Positions 18,319-28,100 of a DNA stretch of 64,000 nucleotides are shown piece by piece. Position numbers and translations under genes: made by a program. Below the pieces are notes generated by a model. The model did not search any database, had not been told where the DNA came from, and saw only the letters and a list, made by a program, of their open reading frames with translations. The stretch is taken from assembly GCA_003054695.1 (NCBI GenBank), contig QAZA01000011.1:186001-250000 (forward strand), read 5' to 3'. This stretch comes from Verrucomicrobia bacterium LW23. Its GTDB lineage: Bacteria; Verrucomicrobiota; Verrucomicrobiia; Methylacidiphilales; UBA1321. Position 1 is the stretch's first letter; the number at the start of each line of letters is the position of its first letter.

Positions 18319-20211
18319 ATGCGTTTTCTACTCGGCATATTCCAGGGGTTCAAGGAGATCTGGGCGCACAAGTTTCGCTCCATCCTTACCATGCTTGGCA
18401 TCATCCTCGGCGTGGCCTCGCTGATGGCCATGTTTGCGATGACCGCCGGCATCGCCAACGGTACGCGCGAGTTCATCGTGGCGATCGGCGGTGTGGAGAA
18501 AGTCGAGGTGCGCGACTCCGAGCCCCCGCCCTCGCAGGAAAGCATTGCGGAGATCAGCCCCGGCCGCACCTACCAGGACGCCGTGGCCCTGCGCACCTCC
18601 CCGCTCATCGCGGCCGTCTCACCCACGGTGGACCTCTCCGGCGCACGCCTGACGCGGCTGAACATGAGCTCGCGCCCCACCATCATCGGCGCGGAGTACC
18701 CCTTTCTGGAGGTGGAAAACCACGAGATCGAGCTGGGCCGCTTTATCTCCGACATGGACATGGAGATGGGCAACCGCGTGGTGGTGCTGGGCCGTAACAT
18801 TGTGGACGAACTGTGGACCGAGCCGAATACCGACCCCGTCGGCCAGTTCGTCAAAATCAACGGCTATACCTTCAAGGTCGTCGGCGTATTTAAACGCTAC
18901 GTGCGCGCCCGCGACGAGCGCATGAAAAACAAAGCGCCCTCCCCCCTGGCCATGGCCGCCACCAACCGCGGCGTCACCCCCAGCGCCCAGCCCATTTTGC
19001 GCGGCCCCAACGACACCGCCGGCCTCCCCGGCGGCAGCGGTATCGAGCGCATGCAACCCACCATCAGCGGCGCCGGCGCCGAAGGCAGCACCGGCTCCAG
19101 CGGCGGCGGCCTGGGCGGACAAGGCGGCGGGCAACGCCGACGCCCGCGCGGCGAAGGCGGCCCCAGTGGGGGACCCCGCTTTGCCGGCACCAACAGCCCC
19201 GCCGGCACCAACACCATCGCAGGCGGCCCGGGCAGCAGCGATCCCGCCCAGGCCGAGCGCCGCGCGCGCTGGCGCCAGCAACGCCAGCAGCAGGGCGAAG
19301 GCGGGCAGTCCGGCGCCGGCTTTACGCCGGGCGGCCCCGGCCTGCCCCCCACCGCGGGCCAGCAAGGCGGCGCCAATCGTCAGCGGGGCCCAGGCGGCGA
19401 AGGCGAACAGGGCGGCCCCGGCGGCAGCGCGCGCCAGCGGGAGATGGCCGGAGCTACGCCAACCAGCACCACCACAACAACTTCCGGCGGCGGTCAGCGC
19501 TCGGGCGATCCCAGCCGCGACGCTCGCCGTGCCAATCGCGGCGATCCGTTCCGGTTCAAAAACACCGCCGTCGTCATCCCCCTCAGCACCATGCAGCAGA
19601 TCTTCAAGTCGGTAAAACCGAATGCGACGAACTCCAGCATTAACGAGGGCCAGGACAACAAGCTCACCCGCCTCACCGCGCGCGTCAACAGCTTCGAGAC
19701 GTTTGAGGACACGCTTGCGCAAATGCGCACCATCCTGCTGCTCACCCACCGCGGCATTGAGGACTTCACCTTCGACACACGCCTGGAGCAGTTCGACCGC
19801 ATGGAATCGAGCATGGCGGCTGTGCGCATGAGCGGCGGCATTATCGCTGGCATCAGCCTGCTCGTCGGCGGCCTCGGCATCACCAACATCATGCTGGCCA
19901 GCATCTCGGAGCGCGTTCGCGAAATCGGCATCCGCCGCGCCGTCGGCGCCCGCGGCATCGATATCTTCCTCCAGATCCTCATCGAAGGCATCGTCCTCAG
20001 CTTTATGGGGGGCCTGCTTGGCCTTGCCGCCGGCGTCGGCCTGGTCTCCTTCCTGGAGTTCATTGTCACCCTCGACAACGCTCCCGTCATTGAGGCCAGC
20101 TCCATCATCGTCAGCCTCACCTACGCCATTATCGTCGGCATCTTCGCCGGCTTCTACCCCGCCTACAAAGCCGCGCAACTCAGCCCTCTGCAGGCACTCA
20201 GGTACGAATAG
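18319..20211 (+). CDS. MacB-like permease with a large Gly/Gln/Arg-rich insert in the periplasmic domain
   Basis: A 630-residue FtsX/MacB-family permease. TM1 is near residues 15-45 (HKFRSILTMLGIILGVASLMAMF) and the periplasmic core begins with GGVEKVEVRDSEPPP. The C-terminal FtsX domain has three helices: IIAGISLLVGGLGITNIML, then REIGIRRAVGARGIDIFLQ, LSFMGGLLGLAAGVGLV and IIVSLTYAIIVGIFAGFYPAYKAAQLSPLQALRYE. Between about residues 212 and 408 is a low-complexity tract rich in Gly, Gln, Arg, Pro and Ser that is absent from typical MacB and nearly doubles the periplasmic portion. The core flanking it (TFKVVGVFKRY and FKNTAVVIPLSTMQQIF) is continuous with the family. Confidence 0.9.
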   Translation: MRFLLGIFQGFKEIWAHKFRSILTMLGIILGVASLMAMFAMTAGIANGTREFIVAIGGVEKVEVRDSEPPPSQESIAEISPGRTYQDAVALRTSPLIAAVSPTVDLSGARLTRLNMSSRPTIIGAEYPFLEVENHEIELGRFISDMDMEMGNRVVVLGRNIVDELWTEPNTDPVGQFVKINGYTFKVVGVFKRYVRARDERMKNKAPSPLAMAATNRGVTPSAQPILRGPNDTAGLPGGSGIERMQPTISGAGAEGSTGSSGGGLGGQGGGQRRRPRGEGGPSGGPRFAGTNSPAGTNTIAGGPGSSDPAQAERRARWRQQRQQQGEGGQSGAGFTPGGPGLPPTAGQQGGANRQRGPGGEGEQGGPGGSARQREMAGATPTSTTTTTSGGGQRSGDPSRDARRANRGDPFRFKNTAVVIPLSTMQQIFKSVKPNATNSSINEGQDNKLTRLTARVNSFETFEDTLAQMRTILLLTHRGIEDFTFDTRLEQFDRMESSMAAVRMSGGIIAGISLLVGGLGITNIMLASISERVREIGIRRAVGARGIDIFLQILIEGIVLSFMGGLLGLAAGVGLVSFLEFIVTLDNAPVIEASSIIVSLTYAIIVGIFAGFYPAYKAAQLSPLQALRYE

Positions 20212-20691
20212 AAGCTGAGCGTGGAGCCACGTACTCTTGGAGAGTGTCGATATTCAGCTAACAGGCAAACATTCCTTTTCGCCTCAATGGGTCATGCATT
20301 TTCCGTATGCACTCCCTCAGGCGAGCCTCGCCTGCATCCCAAACGGGGCGGCGCCAATGGCCAAATCACGGGGCGAATGGGTCTGCTTGCGTTGCTTCCG
20401 TTGAAGAGCCGGCGTCGGACGTGGATTCTTATTATTCAAGAGAATTAAACTAACGCAAACTCCTGCGACATAATAGGATACGCCCGAATAAATTTTGGCT
20501 TGCTAATTTTTACAAAATAAACGTTAAAACTATCGCTAAATACCGCATAGGAAAGGCTTGCGCTACTTCTTATCTTCATTACTATTCACCCGTCGCACTT
20601 CCCTGGCCGCTCTCGCGACATCGCCAAGACGCAGCACCGCCACGCCCACGACGACCCAACGCCGCACACTTCTCCCGGAGAACCTCCCCCC
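20212..20691 (+). other. Intergenic region before the giant membrane protein gene, no gene seen
   Basis: About 480 bases between the macB-like stop and the next start. The first half is GC-rich with a short hairpin at GGCGAGCCTCGCC (about 20322). The second half (20440-20550) is strongly AT-rich and is the probable promoter zone; TTGGCT near 20497 followed by TAAACG after 17 bases is a weak candidate. No RNA gene or ORF with family resemblance was found. Confidence 0.5.
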
Positions 20692-23600
20692 ATGGACAAC
20701 ACGCCTCGTCCCCCGCAACGGACCCAGCCCAGGCTGGCGGGTTTTCGCCCCGTCCGAGTTGGCGGCGCCGGCGCGACGGGTGCGAACGGCAACGCGGGGG
20801 CCAACATCGGAAGTGCAGGCGCGGGGGAGATCCCGCCTTCTCCCCCCACGGCTGCCACGCCCGGGCAGGCGCCCGTGCCCCGGCGCAGCAATCAGCCCCC
20901 CGCGGCATTTCCCCCTCCCAAATCCGCGCGCCCCAGGGGCGACATCCGCCCCGTCCACGCGGCGAGCGAGCCCGTCCCGCCTGCTCCCCAGCAGGCAGCG
21001 CATCAGCAGCAGAATCGCAAGCCGCGAGCGGCGTCTGCGCCGGTACAGCCTATGTATGTGCCTGAGGTTCAGGCCGTTCCCGTGCAGGTTGTGAGCCGCG
21101 GCCCGGCGGCCGGAACGCCCCCGGCCTCCGGCAGTTTTGCGGCGGATATCCCATCACCGCTCTCCGGCACCGTCGCGCAACCTCCCCGCAAGCGCGTTCC
21201 GGCGCCGTTGCGGCTGGTTCCAGGCGCCCGTACCGTGCCGCTTGCGCGTGGCGCGGGGGCGCCCTCGACCGCCCAGGTATCGCAGGGCCCCGCGGCTCCT
21301 GGCTCGGTCATCCCGGCGAGAGCCGTTCCCTTTCCCCTGCCCAAAGCGCAGCCGGGCGACTACGCGCGCCAGGCCGTGCCTGCCGGCGAAGGCCGGCCCT
21401 GTGCCGCGCCCCAGGGCCCTGGCCTCAGCACCTTTCCGCTCACGCCGCATCAACCCCAGCCCGTCGCCGAGATTATGGAGGCGACCCCGGTGTATATTGT
21501 TGAGCCAGTTATCTTTACACAAGCGCCCCGCCCTCGCGACGCGCGCCCCGTCCCCAGCGCCCCCACGCGCCTTGACCTCGAGACATCCGCCGCGCTCGCC
21601 TCACGGGCAAGCAGCAGCACCGTTCTCCTCTCCTCGCAAATGCCGCAGGAGCTGATGGCGCAAGCCGCTGACGCGCACGCCGCCGAGGAGCGCCGCACCC
21701 GCGAGATTACAGGCACATTGTTTAACCGCCGCACCGCCCTGGCCGGCACGGCAGCCAAGCCGCCGCCGCTGCCGATCGTCACGCTTCCCCTGGACAAACC
21801 TCTGGCCGGTGAGAGCCCCCTGCAGCGCCCCCGCAACGCGCGCGCGAATCCGCCGCCGCTCCCCGCAGTTGCTCCACAGCTCGCGCCCGAGCCCCCGCCA
21901 CAGGCGGCGGCGACCGCGCCCACAATCCCCTCTGCCGCAAAGCCTTGCGAGCCCGAGCCCCAGGCTCTGACCGCGCCGCTGCCTCGCGCGGAGCAACTTC
22001 GCCTTGCCGCAGCTTCGGCTGCCGCACTAACCGTAAGACCCGCCGCGCAGGTGGCGCTGTCCGCACGCCCAGTGCTTACCAAGCAATCCGTGGCGACACC
22101 GGCCGCGGTCGCCCCCGTTACGCCGGACCCCGGCCCCAACGGTACCGTACCGATTACCCGCACCGGGATCGGCCTGCCGCCCTCGCAAGGGGCGGCGCCC
22201 GCCGCGCCGGTGCATCCCGCGCCTTTGCCCGGGCTCGAGGCTATCGCCGCCTGCGTCGAGCGCGCCCTTGTTGTGCAGACCTCCCCGCCCCAGGAGGCGG
22301 CCGCGCCCGCAATTGCGCCCCTACCTTTCCCTGCTGCAGCTACTTCCGCACCCAAGCCGGTGGATATCGCCGCTAAGGCTGCAGAGGCGCCCACCATCGT
22401 CAAGATCCTCGGCGCAAGCAGTGTCCCCGCCGTCACTCGCGCGGGCCAGCCGCTAGCCGCCTTGCCGATGACGGAGGCCATGTCTGCAGCTCTCACGGCT
22501 CATGTTCAGATCCAGCCTGCGGAGGTCCCCGTCGCCGCGCATCCGCCCTTGCCCGGGCAGGACTCCCCGGCTACGACACCGGCACCCGCCCCCGCCTTCC
22601 CCATCCGTGCAGAAGCAAGCGCCTCCGCGCTTTGCGACGCACTTGCAAAGAAGCAGCTGGACTCCGAAGAGGAGATGGCCGCGGCCATCCGTGCCGTGCT
22701 GAGCCTGCCTTCGTCGTCGCCCATCCACCCGGCGCGCGCACGCGCCGCTCAACCGCCGGCGCCTGCCGAAGCTCCTGTTCCATCCCTCGCGCCAGCCAAA
22801 TCGGCCGTTCCGGGGCCCCGCCCGGCGCCTTCCGTGCTGCCCCGCCCTGCGGCGGCTGTTTTCCGCAAGGGCCTCGCACCGGCCGTTTCCCCGGCCGCTC
22901 CTGCCACTTCCGCCGCTGAAGGGCAGGCTGTCACTGATGGCAAGGCTTCCGAAGTTGCGGGCGTGCAACCGGACAAAGCGCCACCCGCACCCGTACCGGC
23001 ATCCGGCACTCGGCAGGCCGAGAGCGATCTCTTTTTCTCCAGCCTGCGCGACATGGGGGATTCCACGCAACCGGCCGGCGCGCACCAGGAGGAGAGCGAG
23101 TTGCATGCTTCAGCCGGCTCCAACCGCGCCGGCGGTTTCTCCCTCAATACCGATCTCCTGGCCGATCTCATCGACGCGCCGGCACCGCGCCCTGCGGCCG
23201 CCTCGGCCACGCGCACGCCCCGCTCGTCGGAGCGCCCAGCGGCCACGGGTCGTCCGACGGCCCCCGCCACCCCGGTTGTGCCCGTGCCCTCTCCGGCCGC
23301 ATCTTCCTCGCGCGCCCTCTCGATTTTCGATCCGCGCCCGGACGACGTCAGAGACGCGGCGACCGCCCCCATACCGCCGGAGCCGAATCGTTCCCTCTCG
23401 CCCGTCCGCCCCGTGCCGAAGTTTGGCCTGAGCCTGCTTTACGTCAGCATGGTGGGCGCGGTGGAGGGACTGGCCTCCGGCGTGCGCAAAAAGACGGCAT
23501 CCCTGGCCGGAATGCTTCCCGCCCGTGGCAAAACCCCAACAGTACCAGGCACTTACCTTCTCCCTAAGGGCCTTGCGCCCGCTGCCGGCGCCTCCTTTGC

Positions 23601-25029
23601 GCAGGCGGCACCGTCGTCACGGAAGGCCGGATCGGGTGCTGTTTCCGCCCCGGCTCCTGCGCTTGCTCGGGATACTCCGGCGCACCCTGCCGACGCCCCG
23701 AAGAGCCCCGAATATGGCATGATGGCGCCGGCAAGCAGGGAACCCGCTGTCCCGCTCCCTTCCGCAACCCCGCAATCCTTTGCCGCCCAGGCACCTGCGC
23801 ATGTTGCAGCGCATGGTTTGCCCCGCGCCACGCCCCGGCAGCGCGCGGAGACGCAGCCGTTCTCCGTCTCCAACAACACCATTACGGCTGCGATTACACT
23901 CAAGGCCCGCCACCGCCCGCAGGATCTTGATCTGACGCTGAACCCAAACCCCGCGTGGGACGAAAGCCGCGCCGCCATGGCGGAGCTCTTCGCCCCCGGC
24001 ACGCCCGATCGCCGCACGGCCTCGCCCGCGTCCGCGCCTTCCCCTGCCTCGCCCCGCCAGGGCTCCCTGCCTGCCGCGCCCCACGCCCGGCGCTCGGCCC
24101 CGCCTACGCTAACCGCTCCCGCCTCCGCCCGCACCCCAAGCCCGGCCGCCGTCGTGGCGGCCACCGTCCCGGAGACTGTCGAGCCGACAACACTGGCCGA
24201 GCTCGCCGCGCTCCTTCCCATCAGCGCTCCCGCCGCCCCCCGACCCGTTGCCACGCCCGCGCCCGCACCTGGCGAGGCTTACGGCGATGAGGAGGAGGAC
24301 GACATCGCCGGCCCAACGGGGGAGATGCACCCGGCGTGGCTGCTGGCCAGTGGCCTTGTGCTGTGCTGCGCGGCCCTTACGCTTCGGCTCTACATTTACG
24401 ATCTCACCGCCAGCATGTCGGTGTGGATGGACGCTGCCTTTTCGGTGCTTTCCATCTCGGCAATCTTTACCAGCCTGCTGCTTTGGGTGCGCCGCGATAT
24501 CGAGCCGCCCGCACGCATCTCGCCCGACATGACGCTGCCCGACGCGTCCGTAACTGCTTCCCACGCACCCATTTACTACGATGAGGAGCTGGAGATACCG
24601 GAACGCGGCTTTGTGCAGTACCCTGCCCACGCGGTTGCCATTGTTGTGGCCATCCTTACCGCCCTGGGCGCATGCGCAGCCGGGGTGGTTGGCGCCCACT
24701 TTGCGGCGCTTGTCCGCATGCACGATATGACGCAGCATTTCCCGGCCACAGCGGCGGTGGTCTCAACTGTGGCCCTGGCACTGGCCCACACGGTGTGGTG
24801 GGTGTACTGCCGCTCCATGGCCGCCAGGCATCCGTGTTTCCGCGCCGTGCGGGAGACGGCGTGGCTGCAAGTGCACGCGGCCGTTGCCTCCGCCCTCGGC
24901 GTCTTCCTGATGGCAGGCGGCGATACCATCCCCGACACAGCGCTGGCCCTGTTCATCTTTGCCATGATGCTGCGCGCGGTTTGGCTGCTGCTTAACCGGC
25001 AAGTCCGTATCGCCGAAGACCTGGTGTAA
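20692..25029 (+). CDS. Giant Pro/Ala-rich protein with a six-helix C-terminal membrane domain
   Basis: A 1445-residue protein I do not recognise. ATG 20692 follows a GGAG at 20677-20680. Residues 1 to about 1200 are low complexity, dominated by Pro, Ala, Arg, Ser and Thr, and presumably disordered; only a few blocks look ordered, for example near 720-760 and 870-910 (SNRAGGFSLNTDLLADLIDAP). An acidic patch (DEEEDD) near 1200 precedes the membrane domain, which begins at about residue 1212 with HPAWLLASGLVLCCAALTLRLYI and has about six helices, ending with an Arg/Glu-rich tail. The N-terminus has no signal peptide, so the long tail is probably cytoplasmic. The uninterrupted 4.3-kb frame through biased sequence argues for real coding. 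Confidence 0.75.
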   Translation: MDNTPRPPQRTQPRLAGFRPVRVGGAGATGANGNAGANIGSAGAGEIPPSPPTAATPGQAPVPRRSNQPPAAFPPPKSARPRGDIRPVHAASEPVPPAPQQAAHQQQNRKPRAASAPVQPMYVPEVQAVPVQVVSRGPAAGTPPASGSFAADIPSPLSGTVAQPPRKRVPAPLRLVPGARTVPLARGAGAPSTAQVSQGPAAPGSVIPARAVPFPLPKAQPGDYARQAVPAGEGRPCAAPQGPGLSTFPLTPHQPQPVAEIMEATPVYIVEPVIFTQAPRPRDARPVPSAPTRLDLETSAALASRASSSTVLLSSQMPQELMAQAADAHAAEERRTREITGTLFNRRTALAGTAAKPPPLPIVTLPLDKPLAGESPLQRPRNARANPPPLPAVAPQLAPEPPPQAAATAPTIPSAAKPCEPEPQALTAPLPRAEQLRLAAASAAALTVRPAAQVALSARPVLTKQSVATPAAVAPVTPDPGPNGTVPITRTGIGLPPSQGAAPAAPVHPAPLPGLEAIAACVERALVVQTSPPQEAAAPAIAPLPFPAAATSAPKPVDIAAKAAEAPTIVKILGASSVPAVTRAGQPLAALPMTEAMSAALTAHVQIQPAEVPVAAHPPLPGQDSPATTPAPAPAFPIRAEASASALCDALAKKQLDSEEEMAAAIRAVLSLPSSSPIHPARARAAQPPAPAEAPVPSLAPAKSAVPGPRPAPSVLPRPAAAVFRKGLAPAVSPAAPATSAAEGQAVTDGKASEVAGVQPDKAPPAPVPASGTRQAESDLFFSSLRDMGDSTQPAGAHQEESELHASAGSNRAGGFSLNTDLLADLIDAPAPRPAAASATRTPRSSERPAATGRPTAPATPVVPVPSPAASSSRALSIFDPRPDDVRDAATAPIPPEPNRSLSPVRPVPKFGLSLLYVSMVGAVEGLASGVRKKTASLAGMLPARGKTPTVPGTYLLPKGLAPAAGASFAQAAPSSRKAGSGAVSAPAPALARDTPAHPADAPKSPEYGMMAPASREPAVPLPSATPQSFAAQAPAHVAAHGLPRATPRQRAETQPFSVSNNTITAAITLKARHRPQDLDLTLNPNPAWDESRAAMAELFAPGTPDRRTASPASAPSPASPRQGSLPAAPHARRSAPPTLTAPASARTPSPAAVVAATVPETVEPTTLAELAALLPISAPAAPRPVATPAPAPGEAYGDEEEDDIAGPTGEMHPAWLLASGLVLCCAALTLRLYIYDLTASMSVWMDAAFSVLSISAIFTSLLLWVRRDIEPPARISPDMTLPDASVTASHAPIYYDEELEIPERGFVQYPAHAVAIVVAILTALGACAAGVVGAHFAALVRMHDMTQHFPATAAVVSTVALALAHTVWWVYCRSMAARHPCFRAVRETAWLQVHAAVASALGVFLMAGGDTIPDTALALFIFAMMLRAVWLLLNRQVRIAEDLV

Positions 25030-25147
25030 GCCACGCAAAGGCAGTAAGCAGACTGCCCCGCCCGACGAGGCGCGGCGCGGATGCAAGAAAATCGCAACAC
25101 GGCACTCCACATGAGGCGTCAGCTGTATTATTCTGACGCCTCCTTCT

Positions 25148-28100
25148 ATGACGGAAAGCAACCTTACGCCGGAGCCTCCGCGCCCCGGACAGCCCGTGGA
25201 TCAACCTGAGCGTGAACGGTTTATCTATGGCCTGGATCGCAACTTTTCGGTCATCGCACCCGCCGGCGTCGGCAAAACGCGGTCCATTGTAGAGCGCATC
25301 GCCGCCATCGCCGCACAGCCCGACGCCGTCCAGGTTCTCCCCCATCTCGTCGTTGTCACCTACACCGACCGCGCTGCCAGAGAGATGAAGCGGCGCGCCC
25401 GCCAACGCATTCTTCAACTGCAAAGCGTTGCCGGTCAGTCACATGCGGAAGCAGCCGACTCCAGCGCCACCCCAGCGCCCGCAATTTCACCCGCCGCGGT
25501 AGCCGCGTTTAACCAGACATTCTTTGGCACCATCCACAGCCTGTGCGTCAAGCTGTTGCAAACGCACGGCCACTTTCTCGGCGTGCCCGCCAAGTTTGAG
25601 GTGGCCGACGACGATCGGCTGGACGAACTGTGGGACGAGTTCATCAGCAACGACATCCCCTGGCAGCACTCCCTGAGCGAAGCCGAACGCACGGCGATGC
25701 TCCGCCACATCGGCCTTCTCGACGTGTTTCGCCTCAGCCGCGAGGTGCGCCTTCCACTGCCTGAACCCCTGGAGCCACCCGGCCCGGTGCCCGCCGTGCC
25801 GCTCGATGCACTCATCGCCGAGCTCCAGGCATCCAATAGCAAGCACGACACGGTGGCCGACACCCTCTCCAACGCGCAACGCTTCCAGCGACAAATGGAT
25901 AGAGCGGCAAAGGATGTCAAAAGAAGCGTCACTGCGCCAGCTTCGCCCGCCTTCGACGCAATCAATCACAACCTCGATCAGCCCCTTCCCGGCGAAGTCT
26001 TTTGCCCTCTGCCCGAGCGCAAAACCAAAGCCAAAGCGCTGGCGACGATGTGGGACGATACGTTTCGCCCCCTGCGCGACTGGCTTTCGCGCGCCGCCAC
26101 CGTCGCGGCCGTGGAGATTGCCGAGGCGTTTGTGCAATTTCGCATCCGCCAGGGGGTGCTTACATTCGACGACCAGGTATCGCTGGCGCTCGAGCTTCTC
26201 TCCACACCGGAGATCGCGGCGCGCATCCTGAAAAAGCCATGGCGCATTATTCTGGACGAAGCCCAGGACACCGATCCCATTCAGTTTCAGGTACTTCTGC
26301 GCCTGGCTCGGGTGCTTGGAGCCGAGTTAAAGGAAGGGACATCCGATGTCCCAGGGACAAGCCATGTCCCTGCTGATGCCTGGAGGTGGGCCATGGTGGG
26401 CGACTTCCAGCAATCTATCTACGGGCAGCGGGCCGATATCCCCACCTACCGGCAGCACCACCTGGAGATCACTACAGCGCCAAACGGAGCGCAAGCCACC
26501 TTCCAGGTCACCTTTCGGTGTAGCCAGTCGGTGGTCGGTTTTGTCAACACGGTGTTCCCCCATGTCTTTGCGCCCAAGGAAGATACAAAGCAACCTGGCG
26601 CATCGGGCGCCGCTGCCGCTACGCTGGACGACCAGGCCCGCTTTGTGCAACTGATGGCTGCGGCGACGACCGCCCAGGGCCAGGTGCTTCGCCTTCCCGT
26701 GGCTGCACTGCCCGAGCCCGAACATCGGGAAACACCGGACGGCCGCCCCAGCAAGCGTCGCCGCAAGGACGCCGAGGTGGCAAGCCATGTCGCTGAACAC
26801 GTTGCGCATTCCATCCAAACGCTCGGCCTTGAGGGGCTGCAGGCCTCTCGCTGGAGTGAGGTGGCCGTGCTTTGCCCCCGCATCGCGTGGCTCGCGCCCA
26901 TTCGTAAGGCTTTGGCCGCCAGGGGCATAGACTCGCAAAGTCTTTCCACGCACGACATCGCGGGCGACCATCCTGCCCGCGCCTGGCTTACCGCGCTGGT
27001 ATGGGTGATGGCCGAGCCCCTTAGCGGCTACGAGATTGTTGGTGTGCTTCGTGACATCTTTGGCCTGCCCGACCATGTGCTCGCCAGTTTCAGCGGGGGC
27101 GATGGCGCGCGTTTTCAGATCGCGTCCGCCCCGCAAACCATTGCGCTAACGAGAGATACAGCGGCGCTCCCCGTCCGCGACGCCCTGGTTTTCCTGGCCG
27201 GCCTGCGGGAGAAGATCGCCACCATGCCCGTACGCACAGCCGTAGAGTTGATCCTGTCGGAAACCCAACTGCTGGAACGACTTGAGTTGTTGCCCGACGT
27301 ACGCGACTGGCCCGGAGGAAGCATGCGCGACGAACTCGAGGCGCTGCTGGTTCTTGCCGCGCATGCCGAGGCAGCAGGCACCACATTCCGCGGCTATGCG
27401 CACAATCTGCGTAACTCCTTTGGCACAGCACGCTCGGAAACGCGCATTAAGCCCGATGCCGTGCAGCTGATTACCAGCTACAAAGCCAAGGGCCTGGAAT
27501 GGGACGCCGTCGTTATCCCCTTTATGTTTAGGGAGATACAGATGCGAACGAAGCATTACCCGCGCTTTACCCAGCTGTCGCCGGGGCAAAACCCTCGCGT
27601 CATTTTCTCCAGGGACGACACGCGCGAGCCCGAACGCGCGGCGGCAGATCGCATCCGCGATATGGAATACGAACGCCTGCTTTACGTGATGTGCACCCGC
27701 CCGCGCCGCACGCTGGTGCTTACCGATGACAGCGCATGCTGGGCCGAACCCAAATACAACAAGGCCGCCGAGACGATGCAACGCACCTTCGCCCGCTGCA
27801 TGCGGCTGGACAAAGTGCCTGAAGTTCAACAGCTTTGGGATGCGCTGCCGCTTGCCCCCGCCTTGTCTGCGGACGAGATACCGGCCCCCGCCCCAAGCGA
27901 GAGTTCCGCGAGCGCCGGACGTGCGGCGCTGTCAGCCCCCGTGTCCGCGCCAGGCGCAGGACGGCCGGCCCACTTTGAGACGGCGCAAACGCTTCCCCTC
28001 TTTCAGCACGCCCGCGATCAGTGGGAGCGCAGGCGAGAGCTTGCAAGCCGCACAGCGGGCGGTTTCCGCCGGCGGGTCACGCCGCACAGCCTGGCCAAAA

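Noticed and set aside
16371-18569. Long antisense open frame (minus strand) over the MacA-MacB region
   Set aside because: No motif, and the plus-strand genes have complete ABC and adaptor signatures.
26341-26375. CRISPR repeat
   Set aside because: Only two copies 1.8 kb apart with no spacers; the double palindrome is inside coding sequence.
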